Numbered from the stretch's first letter, positions 1-7,404 are shown. The stretch is 16,204 nucleotides of DNA from an uncultured Acidimicrobiaceae bacterium (GCA_937868025.1 CALMLJ010000441.1:1-16204), one strand, 5' to 3'. Made by a program: numbers and translations. Notes: generated by a model from the sequence alone, not told the origin.

Positions 1-1748
1 GTGTACGAACCGACACCGACGTGGAAGATCGCGATCGACGGGCCGCCGGCACCGCCACCGGCACCGCCACCGCCACCACCGGCGCCACCGCCACCGCCGC
101 CACCGCCGCCACCGGCCTCGCAGCACGACTTGTTGCCGCCGTTGCCACCGGTGCCACCGTTGCCACCGCGGCCACCGGCCGCGCCGGCACCGCCGTTGCC
201 ACCGGCCGACGAGGTCACAACCGACGACGAGACGTTGATGCTGGCGTTGGCGGCGTAGATCCCGAAGGAGCCGCCACCCGACGTGCCGGCCACCGAGCCC
301 GCAGCGCCGCCGTTGCCGCCGGCGCCACCGCCACCGCCACCGCCGCCGTAGGCACTGGCGGACTTGCCGCCGCCACCGCCGCCACCGCCGCTGCCGGGCG
401 AACCGGCGGTGCCCGCCGTGCCGTTGGTCGGGGTGTAGAGATCACCGGCCACGACTGCCGGGTTGTTGTTGCCGGCTGCACCCGCAGCACCGGCCGCACC
501 TGCGCCACCGGCGCCGCCGCCGTCGGCCTCGTCGCCACAGCCGAATGCGCTGCCGCAACCGCCGGCGCCACCACCGCCACCGGCCGGGCCACCGCCGCCG
601 TTGCCGCTGCCGCCTGCTGCGTAGAAGCCGCCGCCGCCACCACCGCTGCCGCCGGCGTGGGTCGTGCCACCGCCGCCACCACCACCGGAGCCGCCGCTGT
701 CCTGGCCCCTGCCGCCGGTTCCACCGGAGGCTGCCTGGCCGGGAACCGTGCCCGGGGCGCTGGTGCCGGCGACACCCGGCTGCGCCGTGACGTCGGACAG
801 GGTGACGTTGACCACCGAGAGCCCGAGGGCCCGGACGCCGTAGGCGCTCTTGCCGGCGCCGACGGTGGAGCCGCTGTTGACCTTGGCGTAGACGACGCTG
901 GCGAGCGAGCCGCCCGTGACGAGGATGCCGGTCGCGTTCGGCCCGGTACCGCCACTCACGATGGTCTGGGCGTTCGCGGCGTCGCCCACCGACACACCAC
1001 TGGAGCCGCCGGTGATCAGCACGCCGACGGCGTCACCGCTCGTGCGGGTGACGCCCTGGAGGCTCACGGCACTGATCTTCGAGCCGGTGACACCACTGAA
1101 CACTGCGGCCGGCGACGTCGCGGTGCCGAAGATCGTCGTGACCTCGGCCGGATCGGTGTCGGTGAAGTTCTGCTTGTAGCCGCCGACGATCTCGAGGTTC
1201 GAGGGGACGTTGACGGTGCCGGTGAACGAGCCGCCGGCGACACGGATGGCGTGGATGCCGTTGGCCGAGGCGTTGGTGACGGCCTGGGTGATCGTCGAGC
1301 ACGGGTTGGCGAGCGGGCCGCAGGTGGACCCGGTGCCGCCGGTGGTGCGCACGTAGTACTTGGGGTTGGGGTCGACGTTGACCTGGATCGGGATGTTGGG
1401 CGACGTCGAGGTGCCGGCCGAGTTCGTGAGCGTCAGCTTGGCGTTGTACGAGCCCGGGGTGTTGTAGATGTGGGTCGGAGCGATCGAGTTGTCGACCGGC
1501 GAGCCGTCGCCGAAGTCCCAGGCGAAGGTCAGCCCGGTTCCCGTTCCGGCCGTCGAGCCCGACGAGTCGAACGTCACCGTGAGCGGTGCGTCACCGATCG
1601 ACGGCGACGCACCGGCGACCGCAACGGGCGGGCCGGGGTCGATCGTGGTGGTCGTGGTGCCACCACCGCCCGGGGTCGAAACCGGACATGCCGTGGCGAC
1701 CAGCGCCAGCAGACCGAGCAGGGGTACGAGCGCGCGGCGCATCGTCAT
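1..1748 (-). CDS. PKD-domain, beta-helix, glycine-rich surface lipoprotein (3' end outside window)
   Basis: I read 582 codons from ATG at 1748 to the window edge without a stop, so the C-terminus is missing. GGAG lies about 7-8 bases before the start. Residues 1-20 are a signal peptide with a hydrophobic core (LVPLLGLLALVATA) followed by Cys21. This is lipobox-like, although Ala at -3 is not ideal. A Gly/Thr linker (26-36) follows. Residues about 38-126 form a PKD domain with the hallmark WDFGDGSP at 77-84. Residues about 130-325 begin YYVRTTGG and carry repeated short beta-strand units (GVLITGGS, GILVTGGS), as in pectin-lyase-like right-handed beta-helices. From about 335 on the protein is mostly glycine (runs of up to ten) with Ala, Asn and Ser, and cysteines at 398, 404, 542 and 543. 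It is probably an exported adhesin or wall-associated protein; no catalytic site is visible. Long open frames in other frames here are by-products of the CCACCG repeats. The domain reading is firm; the role is inferred. Confidence 0.88.
   Translation of the reverse strand, partial: MTMRRALVPLLGLLALVATACPVSTPGGGGTTTTTIDPGPPVAVAGASPSIGDAPLTVTFDSSGSTAGTGTGLTFAWDFGDGSPVDNSIAPTHIYNTPGSYNAKLTLTNSAGTSTSPNIPIQVNVDPNPKYYVRTTGGTGSTCGPLANPCSTITQAVTNASANGIHAIRVAGGSFTGTVNVPSNLEIVGGYKQNFTDTDPAEVTTIFGTATSPAAVFSGVTGSKISAVSLQGVTRTSGDAVGVLITGGSSGVSVGDAANAQTIVSGGTGPNATGILVTGGSLASVVYAKVNSGSTVGAGKSAYGVRALGLSVVNVTLSDVTAQPGVAGTSAPGTVPGQAASGGTGGRGQDSGGSGGGGGGGTTHAGGSGGGGGGFYAAGGSGNGGGGPAGGGGGAGGCGSAFGCGDEADGGGAGGAGAAGAAGAAGNNNPAVVAGDLYTPTNGTAGTAGSPGSGGGGGGGGKSASAYGGGGGGGGAGGNGGAAGSVAGTSGGGSFGIYAANASINVSSSVVTSSAGGNGGAGAAGGRGGNGGTGGNGGNKSCCEAGGGGGGGGGGAGGGGGGAGGGAGGPSIAIFHVGVGSY
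40..735 (-). repeat. Imperfect glycine-codon repeats (GGC/GGT) inside the lipoprotein gene
   Basis: The plus strand shows dense runs of CCACCG/CCGCCA units, strongest at about 40-117, 298-400 and 555-700. On the minus strand they are GGT/GGC glycine codons in the reading frame. Between the runs lie ordinary coding segments, for example FGIYAANASINVSSSVVTSS at residues 495-514. The pattern resembles PGRS coding sequence of mycobacteria and is prone to length change by slippage. It is coding low-complexity DNA, not an independent element. Confidence 0.75.
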
Positions 1749-1804
1749 CGGTGTTCTCCAGCCATGTGTTTGGTTCGCAACCATCGAACCGTCCCTCGAA
1801 TGTG

Positions 1805-1833
1805 AGCTTATATCGCTGTGACTCATGCCACAA
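1805..1833 (-). promoter_or_regulatory. Possible sigma-70-type promoter of the PKD/glycine-rich lipoprotein gene
   Basis: On the minus strand TTGTGG (1833-1828) and TAAGCT (1810-1805) are 17 bases apart. The second fits the actinobacterial TANNNT -10 pattern. Transcription would start about 50 bases before the ATG at 1748. The leader would contain the small inverted repeat TGGTT-CGC-AACCA (plus strand 1771-1783). This was assigned by pattern only. Confidence 0.38.
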
Positions 1834-1870
1834 CGGTGTAGATCGTCCCGGCAAGAACTCCCCGGACGAG

Positions 1871-1905
1871 GGACCGGGCGGTGGCTCGAGGCCACCGCCC
1901 GGTCC
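1871..1905 (-). terminator. Perfect 15-bp hairpin after the beta-rich lipoprotein gene
   Basis: GGACCGGGCGGTGGC (1871-1885) pairs perfectly with GCCACCGCCCGGTCC (1891-1905) around a 5-base loop. It begins four bases past the stop codon at 1912-1910, so it most likely ends that minus-strand transcript before the next gene's promoter. No U-tract follows, as is common in high-GC actinobacteria. Confidence 0.7.
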
Positions 1906-1909
1906 ACTG

Positions 1910-3934
1910 TCAGTAGACGGGGCAGTTGATGACGCCCGGGAGCACCAGCTTCAGCGCCGGCTTCATGAGGAAGCTGCCACCGGTGATGTCGACGTGGTCA
2001 CAACCGCCGGCGGGCGTCAGGTAGAAGTCGCCCTCGAAGTAGAAGTTGATGCCGATGATGTTGAAGTAGAAGCCCATGCGGGTCGCCTTCATACCGACGC
2101 CCTGCGACAGGGAGACCCGGGCGCTGGCAACGTCGATGGAGGCCAGGCGGACCCGGCCGTAGCCGTTGAGCGACCAACTCGGGTTCGTCAGCTTGGACGT
2201 GAACGAACCGTTGATGGTGATACCGAGCGGGAAGTTCGACGCCAGGACGGCGCCGCTGCCCGACAGCGTGACCTGCTCGGAGCTCGCCAGTACCTGGCCG
2301 TTGAAGTTGACGGTCCAGCCGTCGAGGCCGAGCGTGCCGTACACATCGCCGACGAGGCTGAGCAGCGTGCCGTTCGGGCCGAACGTGGCCTTCAGGGCGC
2401 CGGTGACGCTGGCCTTGGACCCGACCTGCAAGCCGCCGTTGAACGAGACGTCGAGCGGGCTGCCGTATGTGCTCCGAATCTTGAGGCTGGCCCCGGTGAG
2501 CGTGAGATCGCCCATCTGGATGGAGCCGTTGACAACGGCGTCGAGACTGATCAGCTCGGCCCGACCGTCGGTGATCGTGACCGCACCCGAGAGCGAGGCC
2601 GAGAAGCCGGCCCCGACGAGGTCGGCGTTGATGTCGAGGCTGGTCGTCGGCCCGGCAATCGTCACGCCGGCCGAGCCGTGCAGCTTGAGCGCACCCAGCT
2701 TGAAGTCGCCGTTCAGCTCGGTGCGGACCTGACCGCCGACCGAGATGACGCTCAACGTGCCACTGGCAGCGAACGTGGTGCCGTCGTCGAGCGTGCCGGA
2801 GATGTCGCCGCCACCCTCGAGCTGCAGGAACGGCGTGTAGGCGGTGATGCCGTCCCACACGATCGTGCCGTCGAAGCGGACGAAGTTGCCGCCCTGGTTG
2901 ACGTCGAGCTTGCCGACGAAGGTGGCCTTGTTGGGCTGCAACGTGAGCGAGCCGTTGGCCTCGTTGACGTTGAGGTCACCGACGACGCCGCTGGCCTTGA
3001 ACGAGGCGACCGTCTCCTTGCCGTTGCCGTCGAGCTTGACCGAGCCGATGAGGTCGACCTTCTTGCCACCGGCCATCGATCCGACGAGGTGGGCGTCGAT
3101 CTGGGCCTTCGCCGAGACGAGCGCACCGGCCTTGTCGAAGGCGACGTTGACGGTGCCGCTGGCCGTGCTCGGGCCGATCTTCAGGCTGCCGGCGACCGTG
3201 GCCGACACCCCAGTGACGGGTGATGCGTTGAGCTTGAGCGTGGCGCCGGTGACGCTGACGTCGCCGATCTTCACGGAGCTGGCGAGCGCGGTCATCGACA
3301 ACGACGGAACGCCGTTGACGACCGCGAGCGTGCCGTTGAACGTGACCGGGGAGGTGGTGATGCCGGGAATCGTCAGGCCGGCCGACGACAGGTTGATCGA
3401 CCAGTTGTCGAGGTTGGCCAGCGTGCCGACGAAGCCGATGGTCGACGTCACCCCCGAGAGGCGAACGGCGACGTTGCCGCGGACCGTGATGCCGTTGAGG
3501 CCGATCTCGGCGGAGAGCGTCTGGACCGACAGGTTGTCGAGGACGGGCTCGCCCGCAGCGATGGTGTCGCCGGTGACGGCGGCGACCGGGTCGGAGGTGG
3601 TGTTGCCCTGCTCGGAGGGGACCTCTTCGCCCTCGGCGAGGGTGGCTCCGCTCAGCGCCACCTTGGCGTTGGACGCCGTGCAGCTGGCGCCGGTGACGGT
3701 CGCTGCGTCGGCGAGGGCGACCACGTCGTCCTTGACCAGCACCGCGTTGTTCTCGGTCGGCGGGGCGGACTCGACCTTGTCCCAGAACTCGCAGAACTGC
3801 TGGGTCGTGTTCGTGCCGCCGCCCGACGAGCTGTCGGGTGCGCACGAGGTCGCCATGCCGGCGACCAGTGCGAATGCCAACGCGAGGGTTGACAGCCGAC
3901 CCGTTGCGGTCCGCCGTTTGGACGTGTGATGCAT
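1910..3934 (-). CDS. Large beta-rich exported protein, probable lipoprotein, function unknown
   Basis: The product has 674 residues, and I do not recognise the family. The start ATG at 3934 has a GGTGGGGGC ribosome site just upstream. Residues 1-30 are a signal peptide (basic RRTATGR, then LALAFALVAGMATS) followed by Cys31, a lipobox-like site matching the neighbour's ATAC with ATSC. Residues 42-130 are a separate, more polar domain with Cys48 and Cys85. From about 140 to the end the protein is alternating short beta-strands with Gly/Asn turns, as in AsmA-like or beta-solenoid proteins. A block of about 90 residues occurs twice (197-283 and 447-536). The tail (615-674) is aromatic (GFYFNIIGINFYFEGDFYL) and has Cys645 and Cys671, possibly a disulfide. 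No transmembrane segment is seen apart from the signal. It is followed by a strong hairpin and is probably its own transcription unit. A cell-surface or envelope structural or lipid-handling role is possible but unproven. Confidence 0.85.
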   Translation of the reverse strand: MHHTSKRRTATGRLSTLALAFALVAGMATSCAPDSSSGGGTNTTQQFCEFWDKVESAPPTENNAVLVKDDVVALADAATVTGASCTASNAKVALSGATLAEGEEVPSEQGNTTSDPVAAVTGDTIAAGEPVLDNLSVQTLSAEIGLNGITVRGNVAVRLSGVTSTIGFVGTLANLDNWSINLSSAGLTIPGITTSPVTFNGTLAVVNGVPSLSMTALASSVKIGDVSVTGATLKLNASPVTGVSATVAGSLKIGPSTASGTVNVAFDKAGALVSAKAQIDAHLVGSMAGGKKVDLIGSVKLDGNGKETVASFKASGVVGDLNVNEANGSLTLQPNKATFVGKLDVNQGGNFVRFDGTIVWDGITAYTPFLQLEGGGDISGTLDDGTTFAASGTLSVISVGGQVRTELNGDFKLGALKLHGSAGVTIAGPTTSLDINADLVGAGFSASLSGAVTITDGRAELISLDAVVNGSIQMGDLTLTGASLKIRSTYGSPLDVSFNGGLQVGSKASVTGALKATFGPNGTLLSLVGDVYGTLGLDGWTVNFNGQVLASSEQVTLSGSGAVLASNFPLGITINGSFTSKLTNPSWSLNGYGRVRLASIDVASARVSLSQGVGMKATRMGFYFNIIGINFYFEGDFYLTPAGGCDHVDITGGSFLMKPALKLVLPGVINCPVY
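2327..2596 (-). repeat. Internal protein duplication, second copy (residues 447-536)
   Basis: This copy contains SIQMGDLTLTGASLKI followed by a GLQVGS...TGALKATFGPNGTLLSL pattern. It aligns almost without gaps with the first copy at 3086-3346. The two share the G-D-x-x-x-T-G-A-x-L-K core, a G-x-L/Q-x-x-G turn and F-x-x-x-G-x-L-x-S. Similarity is visible at protein level only. Confidence 0.6.
3086..3346 (-). repeat. Internal protein duplication, first copy (residues 197-283)
   Basis: This copy contains SVKIGDVSVTGATLKL followed by GSLKIGPSTASGTVNVAF and KAGALVSA. It is the partner of 2327-2596, about 250 residues earlier in the same protein. Flanking pieces LDNWSINL (175-182) and LDGWTVNF (537-544) also look related, which suggests the whole beta part grew from repeated modules. 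Confidence 0.6.
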
Positions 3935-3990
3935 GTAGCCCCCACCAATTTCGGTCGCGCGGTGCCACCCGCGAGACGCAGCCTCAGGTC

Positions 3991-4020
3991 AGCATACACA
4001 TGAGGATGTGCCGAGCGTCA
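3991..4020 (-). promoter_or_regulatory. Possible promoter of the beta-rich lipoprotein gene
   Basis: On the minus strand TGACGC (4020-4015) and TATGCT (3996-3991) are separated by 18 bases. TATGCT fits TANNNT well; the -35 match is weak. Predicted transcription would start about 50 bases before the ATG at 3934. The remainder of the 143-base gap 3935-4077 shows nothing else clear. Confidence 0.32.
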
Positions 4021-4077
4021 CGTCCAGATGCGACGGATCGGTCCCGACGATCGGCGCTGGCGGGCCGGAGCCGGTGA

Positions 4078-5466
4078 TCAGATCGGGTCCGGAGCGACGA
4101 TCACGCGGCCCTTGCCGCCCGCCTTGGCCTGGTACAGCGCCTCGTCGGCGCGTCGGATCAGGCTCGACCGCTCCGACGGGTGCGACCCGAATGCGATCCC
4201 GACGCTGGCACCGACCGTGACGGGTTGACCCCCCACACTCACCGGCCGGCTCACCGACTCGACCAGACGACGGGCGATGTCATCGGCGACGTCGGCGTCG
4301 GCGAGATCGGGGCACAGCACCGCGAACTCGTCGCCGCCCAGACGCCCGACGGTGTCCTGGTCCCGCACGACGGCGCGAATGCGTCGCGCAACCTCGACGA
4401 GCACGGCGTCGCCCGCCTGGTGGCCGAGGCGGTCGTTGATGCCCTTGAAATCGTCGAGATCGATGTACAACAGCGCGCACGAACCCGACGACGCACTGAC
4501 CTCGGTGTTGAACCCGGCACGGTTCCGCAGCGCCGTCAACGGATCGTGGCTCGCCTCCCAACGCAACGCCGACTTCGCATGGTTCTCCACGATCGCGAGG
4601 GACGCGAGCCGAACCGCCTGGTGGATCGGCTGTTGAGGGCCGGTGACGAGCGAGAGCGGGAGACGGCACCAGACCACGAGGCAGCCGACGACGAGGTCGC
4701 GGCCCGGCGCTCCGATCGGGAGGACCCACACCGCGGCGAAGTCGGTGTCGATGCCGGGGTGCGCGACCAGTTCGATGCCGGTCGACACCTCCATCTCGCC
4801 GGTGCGGAGGACCGCGGCGACGAGATCGGCCGGAGGGCTCGGGAGCTCGGCGGCGTCGGGCGCCGAGATCACCCAGTCCGAAGTATCGTCCCACCACATG
4901 ACCTGCGCCCGGACGCCGTCGATGGTGCGGTCGACGAGGCGGGCGACGACCGGCAGGACCTCGCCGAGCACGGCTCCGCTGCCGAGGAGGTCGATCGCCA
5001 GCGCCATGTCACTGCGATCGTCGGCGAGACGACCGCTGGCGAGCAGCGCACCGATCACCGGATCGCCGAGGTGGTTGAACACCGACACCTCGCAGCGGAC
5101 CCACCCACCGTTGGCGTGGGCGACACGCATCGTCGTCACGTCAGGACGCCACGTTCCCTCGTAGCGCTGGTACTCCGCAGCGTGCTCGGAGTGATAGTCG
5201 ATGCCGGCGAGCACGAGCTCGAGGTCCTCGGGGTGCACCAGGTCGACGACGTTGCGGCCGACCACGTCGGTCCAGCCGAAGATACGGGAGAGGGTCTCGG
5301 AGCCCCAGATCACCCGGAACTCGTCGTCGAGGAGCAACGTGAAGTGCCCGTACGAACGCGACACCGCCGTCACCAGCCGCACGAGCGCGTCGGTGCCGAC
5401 AGGATCGGCGCCGGTTCCCGGCGTCGTCGTCTCGCGGCTCGTGAGGATGCTCATCTCGTTCGACAT
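4078..5466 (-). CDS. PAS-GGDEF diguanylate cyclase
   Basis: The 462-residue product should make the second messenger cyclic di-GMP from two GTP. No membrane segment is seen, so it is probably cytosolic. Residues about 27-145 are a PAS sensor domain (FTLLLDDEFRVIWGSETLSR, then a VHPEDL loop). Residues about 155-290 look like a divergent GAF-type region. The GGDEF domain spans about 306-460: HDPLTALRNR at 307-316, metal-binding DLDDFK at 336-341, the signature GGDEF at 377-381 intact, and the tail ADEALYQAKAGGKGR. The inhibitory I-site RDQD at 368-371 lies exactly five residues before GGDEF, so product feedback inhibition is likely. There is no EAL or HD-GYP partner in the protein or window. 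ATG at 5466 lacks a strong ribosome site; the in-frame ATG at 5454 (residue 5) is an equal candidate. The enzymatic call is firm; the signal sensed is unknown. Confidence 0.95.
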   Translation of the reverse strand: MSNEMSILTSRETTTPGTGADPVGTDALVRLVTAVSRSYGHFTLLLDDEFRVIWGSETLSRIFGWTDVVGRNVVDLVHPEDLELVLAGIDYHSEHAAEYQRYEGTWRPDVTTMRVAHANGGWVRCEVSVFNHLGDPVIGALLASGRLADDRSDMALAIDLLGSGAVLGEVLPVVARLVDRTIDGVRAQVMWWDDTSDWVISAPDAAELPSPPADLVAAVLRTGEMEVSTGIELVAHPGIDTDFAAVWVLPIGAPGRDLVVGCLVVWCRLPLSLVTGPQQPIHQAVRLASLAIVENHAKSALRWEASHDPLTALRNRAGFNTEVSASSGSCALLYIDLDDFKGINDRLGHQAGDAVLVEVARRIRAVVRDQDTVGRLGGDEFAVLCPDLADADVADDIARRLVESVSRPVSVGGQPVTVGASVGIAFGSHPSERSSLIRRADEALYQAKAGGKGRVIVAPDPI

Positions 5467-5487
5467 CGACCGCCCGCAGGAGGCGCT

Positions 5488-5497
5488 TGAGATCTCA
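5488..5497. promoter_or_regulatory. 10-bp palindrome TGAGATCTCA before the cyclase gene
   Basis: This perfect 10-bp palindrome lies 21 bases upstream of the cyclase ATG, in the leader or promoter of that gene. It could be an operator half-pair. A 10-bp palindrome can occur by chance and no second copy was seen, so confidence is low. Confidence 0.22.
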
Positions 5498-5517
5498 CGG
5501 GCGTGACGTGTGGCGGG

Positions 5518-5536
5518 GGCGGGATCGGCGCCCGCC
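5518..5536 (-). terminator. Weak hairpin after the SnoaL-like gene
   Basis: GGCGGG (5518-5523) pairs with CCCGCC (5531-5536) around a 7-base loop, 8 bases past the stop codon of the minus-strand gene at 5545. No U-tract is present, and the 6-bp stem in such GC-rich DNA could be chance. Confidence 0.28.
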
Positions 5537-5544
5537 GGCGACGA

Positions 5545-6015
5545 TCAGGCGGTCGGGTCGAAGGTGAGGTGTTGGGAGACGTCTCCCCACCGCTCGGGGA
5601 TCATCCGGCGCCGCGCGAACCGCCAGCCGTCGGCGCCCCGGACGACCCGGTCGACGTAGCGGCCGATCACGATCGGTTGCAGCGGAAGGCCCGGAGCCGC
5701 CTGGAACACGGTGAAGCGTGATCGAAGCTCCAGTTCGTCGGAGCCGACGGCCTCGACGATCACGTTGGTGATCACGTGCCCGGTGAGCGGCGTCCCGTCC
5801 TCGTGACGCCGTGTCGTCGCGGCGAACAGGGCCGCGACACCGACGGCACCGGACGTGATCTCGTTGCCGTCGGCGTCCTCGATCGTGGCATCGGCCAGCA
5901 GCGCGCCGACGGCATCGAAGTCGCCGGCGTCGACGGCCTCGGCGTACCGAGCGAGGAGCTCCGTGGCGAGGGCGCGGTCGGTCGGGTCGACGGGGATCAG
6001 CGGCATGAACGTCAT
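5545..6015 (-). CDS. SnoaL/NTF2-like fold protein
   Basis: The product has 156 residues from ATG at 6015. It fits a single alpha+beta SnoaL_4/NTF2-like domain: N-terminal helices LLARYAEAVDAGDFDAVGALLAD, then TIEDADGNEITSGAVGVAALFA, then curved strands including HVITNVIVEAVGSDELELRSRFTVF and IGRYVDRVVRGADGWRFARRRM. Such domains occur as polyketide cyclases, ketosteroid isomerases, dehydratases and ring-dioxygenase beta subunits; the substrate cannot be read from the sequence. The frame stays open up to 6186, but the extra 57 residues are low-quality. A GTG at 6099 has GAGGAG only 3 bases before it, which is too close. I therefore chose 6015; the ATG at 6006 is also possible. The gene lies divergent to the plus-strand gene at 6185, and 6016-6184 holds no clear promoter pattern. 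Confidence 0.8.
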   Translation of the reverse strand: MTFMPLIPVDPTDRALATELLARYAEAVDAGDFDAVGALLADATIEDADGNEITSGAVGVAALFAATTRRHEDGTPLTGHVITNVIVEAVGSDELELRSRFTVFQAAPGLPLQPIVIGRYVDRVVRGADGWRFARRRMIPERWGDVSQHLTFDPTA

Positions 6016-6184
6016 CTCAGCACGCGCGGTGCCATGCTCGCGTCCTGTGTCGAGGTCACCGGGATCGAACTCAGCGGTCAGGACCCAGTTGGTCGGCACG
6101 ATCTCCTCGTGCGGGTTCGAGTCCGGGGACCGGTTCGTCGTCGGGCGATGGGACCGTTCGCCGGTCGGCCGCACGATCGACGTC

Positions 6185-6673
6185 ATGTGGGCGCAACCCG
6201 ACGGCCGGAGGGTCCTGCTCGCCCCCGACCAGCGAACCGCCGACTTCGTGACGGCCGTCTACGGATTCGACGAGGTGCGGGTCGTGCCGTTCGAGGAGCC
6301 GTCGGGTCGTGAACCGAACGAGCTGCACGTGGTCGCCGGGCCAGTGGCACTGCGGTTCGGAGGCGGGCGGCCGTGGCTCGTCCTGCCCCCGCGACCGCGC
6401 TGGTTCACACGCCGCGTCGAGGCGCCGATCGCCGCGGCCCTCCTGGGCGTGCACACCTGGGGTGTCAGTCCGACGGGGGTGCAGGAGTGGTACCAGGCAC
6501 GGTCGATGCGGTTCGTCCGCACAGCCACCGCGTCGATCGACGGCCGCGACCTCGGTGCCCGCCGACCGCTCGACCCGGCGTGCGGCTTCGGCTTCTCCGA
6601 GGCGCCGCGTTGGCCGACGATCGTGGCCGTGCGGCCGACCCTCGAACGACCGCCGGGCGCCCCGGCCTGGTGA
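6185..6673 (+). CDS. Uncharacterised protein, 162 residues
   Basis: I do not recognise a named family. The protein begins MWAQPDGRRVLLAPDQ and looks soluble, with no signal peptide or membrane helix. It is rich in Arg, Pro and Trp, with a stretch of beta-type sequence (NELHVVAGPVALRFGGGRPWLVLPP, about residues 41-65) and a short hydrophobic segment IAAALLGVHTWGV near 79-91. The C-terminal part (100-162) has many Arg-Pro pairs. No upstream in-frame start is seen close by, and no ribosome site precedes the ATG. Codon use is typical of the window, which supports a real gene. It ends only 7 bases from the convergent clpP stop. Its divergent neighbour is the SnoaL-like gene, which gives no clear functional link. 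Confidence 0.75.
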   Translation: MWAQPDGRRVLLAPDQRTADFVTAVYGFDEVRVVPFEEPSGREPNELHVVAGPVALRFGGGRPWLVLPPRPRWFTRRVEAPIAAALLGVHTWGVSPTGVQEWYQARSMRFVRTATASIDGRDLGARRPLDPACGFGFSEAPRWPTIVAVRPTLERPPGAPAW

Positions 6674-6680
6674 CCGGCGC

Positions 6681-7307
6681 TCAACCGACCGCGACACCGT
6701 CGGCCTGGAGCGCCCCGACCACCTCGAGCGGCCGGCGGGACAGGATGTGGTCGACGGCGCCGTACTCGACGGCCTGCTCTCCTCGAATGATGTAGTCGCG
6801 GTCGAGGTCGGCGACGATTCGTTCACGCTCCTGCCCGGTCGCGGTCACGAGGATGTCGACCATGCGCTCGCGCATCTCGACCATCTCGCGCACCTGGATC
6901 TCGATGTCGACCGACTGCCCCTGGGCGCCGCCGTGGGGTTGATGGAAGAGCACCCTGGCGTTCGGGAGGATGTAGCGGTGGCCGGGCTCGCCGGCGGCGA
7001 GCAGGACGGCGGCCGCCGAGGCGGCCTGCCCGACGCAGATCGTCGCCACCGGCGCCTGGATGAACTGCATCGTGTCGACGATCGCGAAGAACCCCGTCAT
7101 CTCCCCACCGGGGCTGTTGATGTAGAGGTTGATGCGCTGGCTCGGGTTCTCGGCCTCGAGATGCAGGAGCTGGCCGACGACCAGGTTGGCGACCTGCTCG
7201 TCGATCGCCGAGCCGAGGAACACGATCCGGTCCGACAACAGACGGGAGTAGAGGTCGTAGGCCCGTTCTCCCTGGGGGCTCTGCATCAACACAGTGGGGA
7301 TGATCAC
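6681..7307 (-). CDS. clpP: ATP-dependent Clp protease proteolytic subunit
   Basis: The 208-residue serine peptidase (family S14) forms the barrel that degrades proteins unfolded by a Clp ATPase (ClpX or ClpC) in the cytoplasm. The catalytic triad is visible: Ser97 in GQAASAAA, His122 in LPNARVLFHQP and Asp171 in DRDYII, aligned through the following AVEYG. LYINSPGG (61-68) supplies the oxyanion region, and DLYSRLLSDRIVFLG (18-32) is the usual N-terminal helix and hydrophobic patch. Length is normal for the family. The start is GTG at 7307, with AAGGAG seven bases upstream; earlier in-frame codons to 7427 lie in the promoter region. It is not paired with clpX or a second clpP here, which is unusual because main actinobacterial clpP genes usually come in tandem. 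It is divergent to the SRPBCC-arsR-VOC operon and shares its control region. Confidence 0.95.
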   Translation of the reverse strand: MIIPTVLMQSPQGERAYDLYSRLLSDRIVFLGSAIDEQVANLVVGQLLHLEAENPSQRINLYINSPGGEMTGFFAIVDTMQFIQAPVATICVGQAASAAAVLLAAGEPGHRYILPNARVLFHQPHGGAQGQSVDIEIQVREMVEMRERMVDILVTATGQERERIVADLDRDYIIRGEQAVEYGAVDHILSRRPLEVVGALQADGVAVG

Positions 7308-7314
7308 GCGGGTG

Positions 7315-7320
7315 CTCCTT
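7315..7320 (-). promoter_or_regulatory. Ribosome binding site that fixes the clpP GTG start
   Basis: AAGGAG on the minus strand lies 7 bases before GTG at 7307, the best Shine-Dalgarno match in this part of the window. It rules out the longer in-frame reading that begins at 7427. Confidence 0.75.
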
Positions 7321-7359
7321 TGTCGGTCGGGCCGGCGTCGTCGGCCGAACCGGTCATAC

Positions 7360-7375
7360 GCAACCATTTGGTTGC
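7360..7375. promoter_or_regulatory. Inverted repeat GCAACCA-TT-TGGTTGC, probable ArsR operator
   Basis: The arms GCAACCA (7360-7366) and TGGTTGC (7369-7375) are perfect around a 2-base centre. It sits between clpP and the SRPBCC-arsR-VOC operon. On the minus strand it lies directly upstream of a possible -10 TATGAC for clpP. ArsR-family repressors of SRPBCC-linked operons commonly bind such short inverted repeats. The half-site GCAAC recurs at 7405-7426. Confidence 0.55.
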
Positions 7376-7404
7376 TTCTCGCATGGTACGGGTGGCGATT
7401 CGAA

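Noticed and set aside
21..1805. Long plus-strand open frames rich in Ala, Thr, Gly, His and Arg over the first lipoprotein gene
   Set aside because: They are by-products of CCACCG repeats. The minus-strand frame gives a signal peptide, a PKD domain and a ribosome site, while these give only low-complexity sequence.
1586..3223. 545-residue plus-strand frame over the beta-rich lipoprotein gene
   Set aside because: It is composed of Arg, Asp, Val and Glu in a pattern typical of the antisense of GC-rich genes and has no recognisable domain. The minus-strand frame has a signal peptide and repeats.
6106..6127. GGTTCGAGTCC, resembling a tRNA T-loop
   Set aside because: The flanking bases do not form a five-pair T-stem, and no acceptor or anticodon arm is found around it.
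6016..6186. 57-residue N-terminal extension of the SnoaL-like protein, including a GTG at 6099 with GAGGAG
   Set aside because: The ribosome site is only three bases from the GTG, and the added residues do not look like part of the domain. A downstream ATG gives the usual family length.
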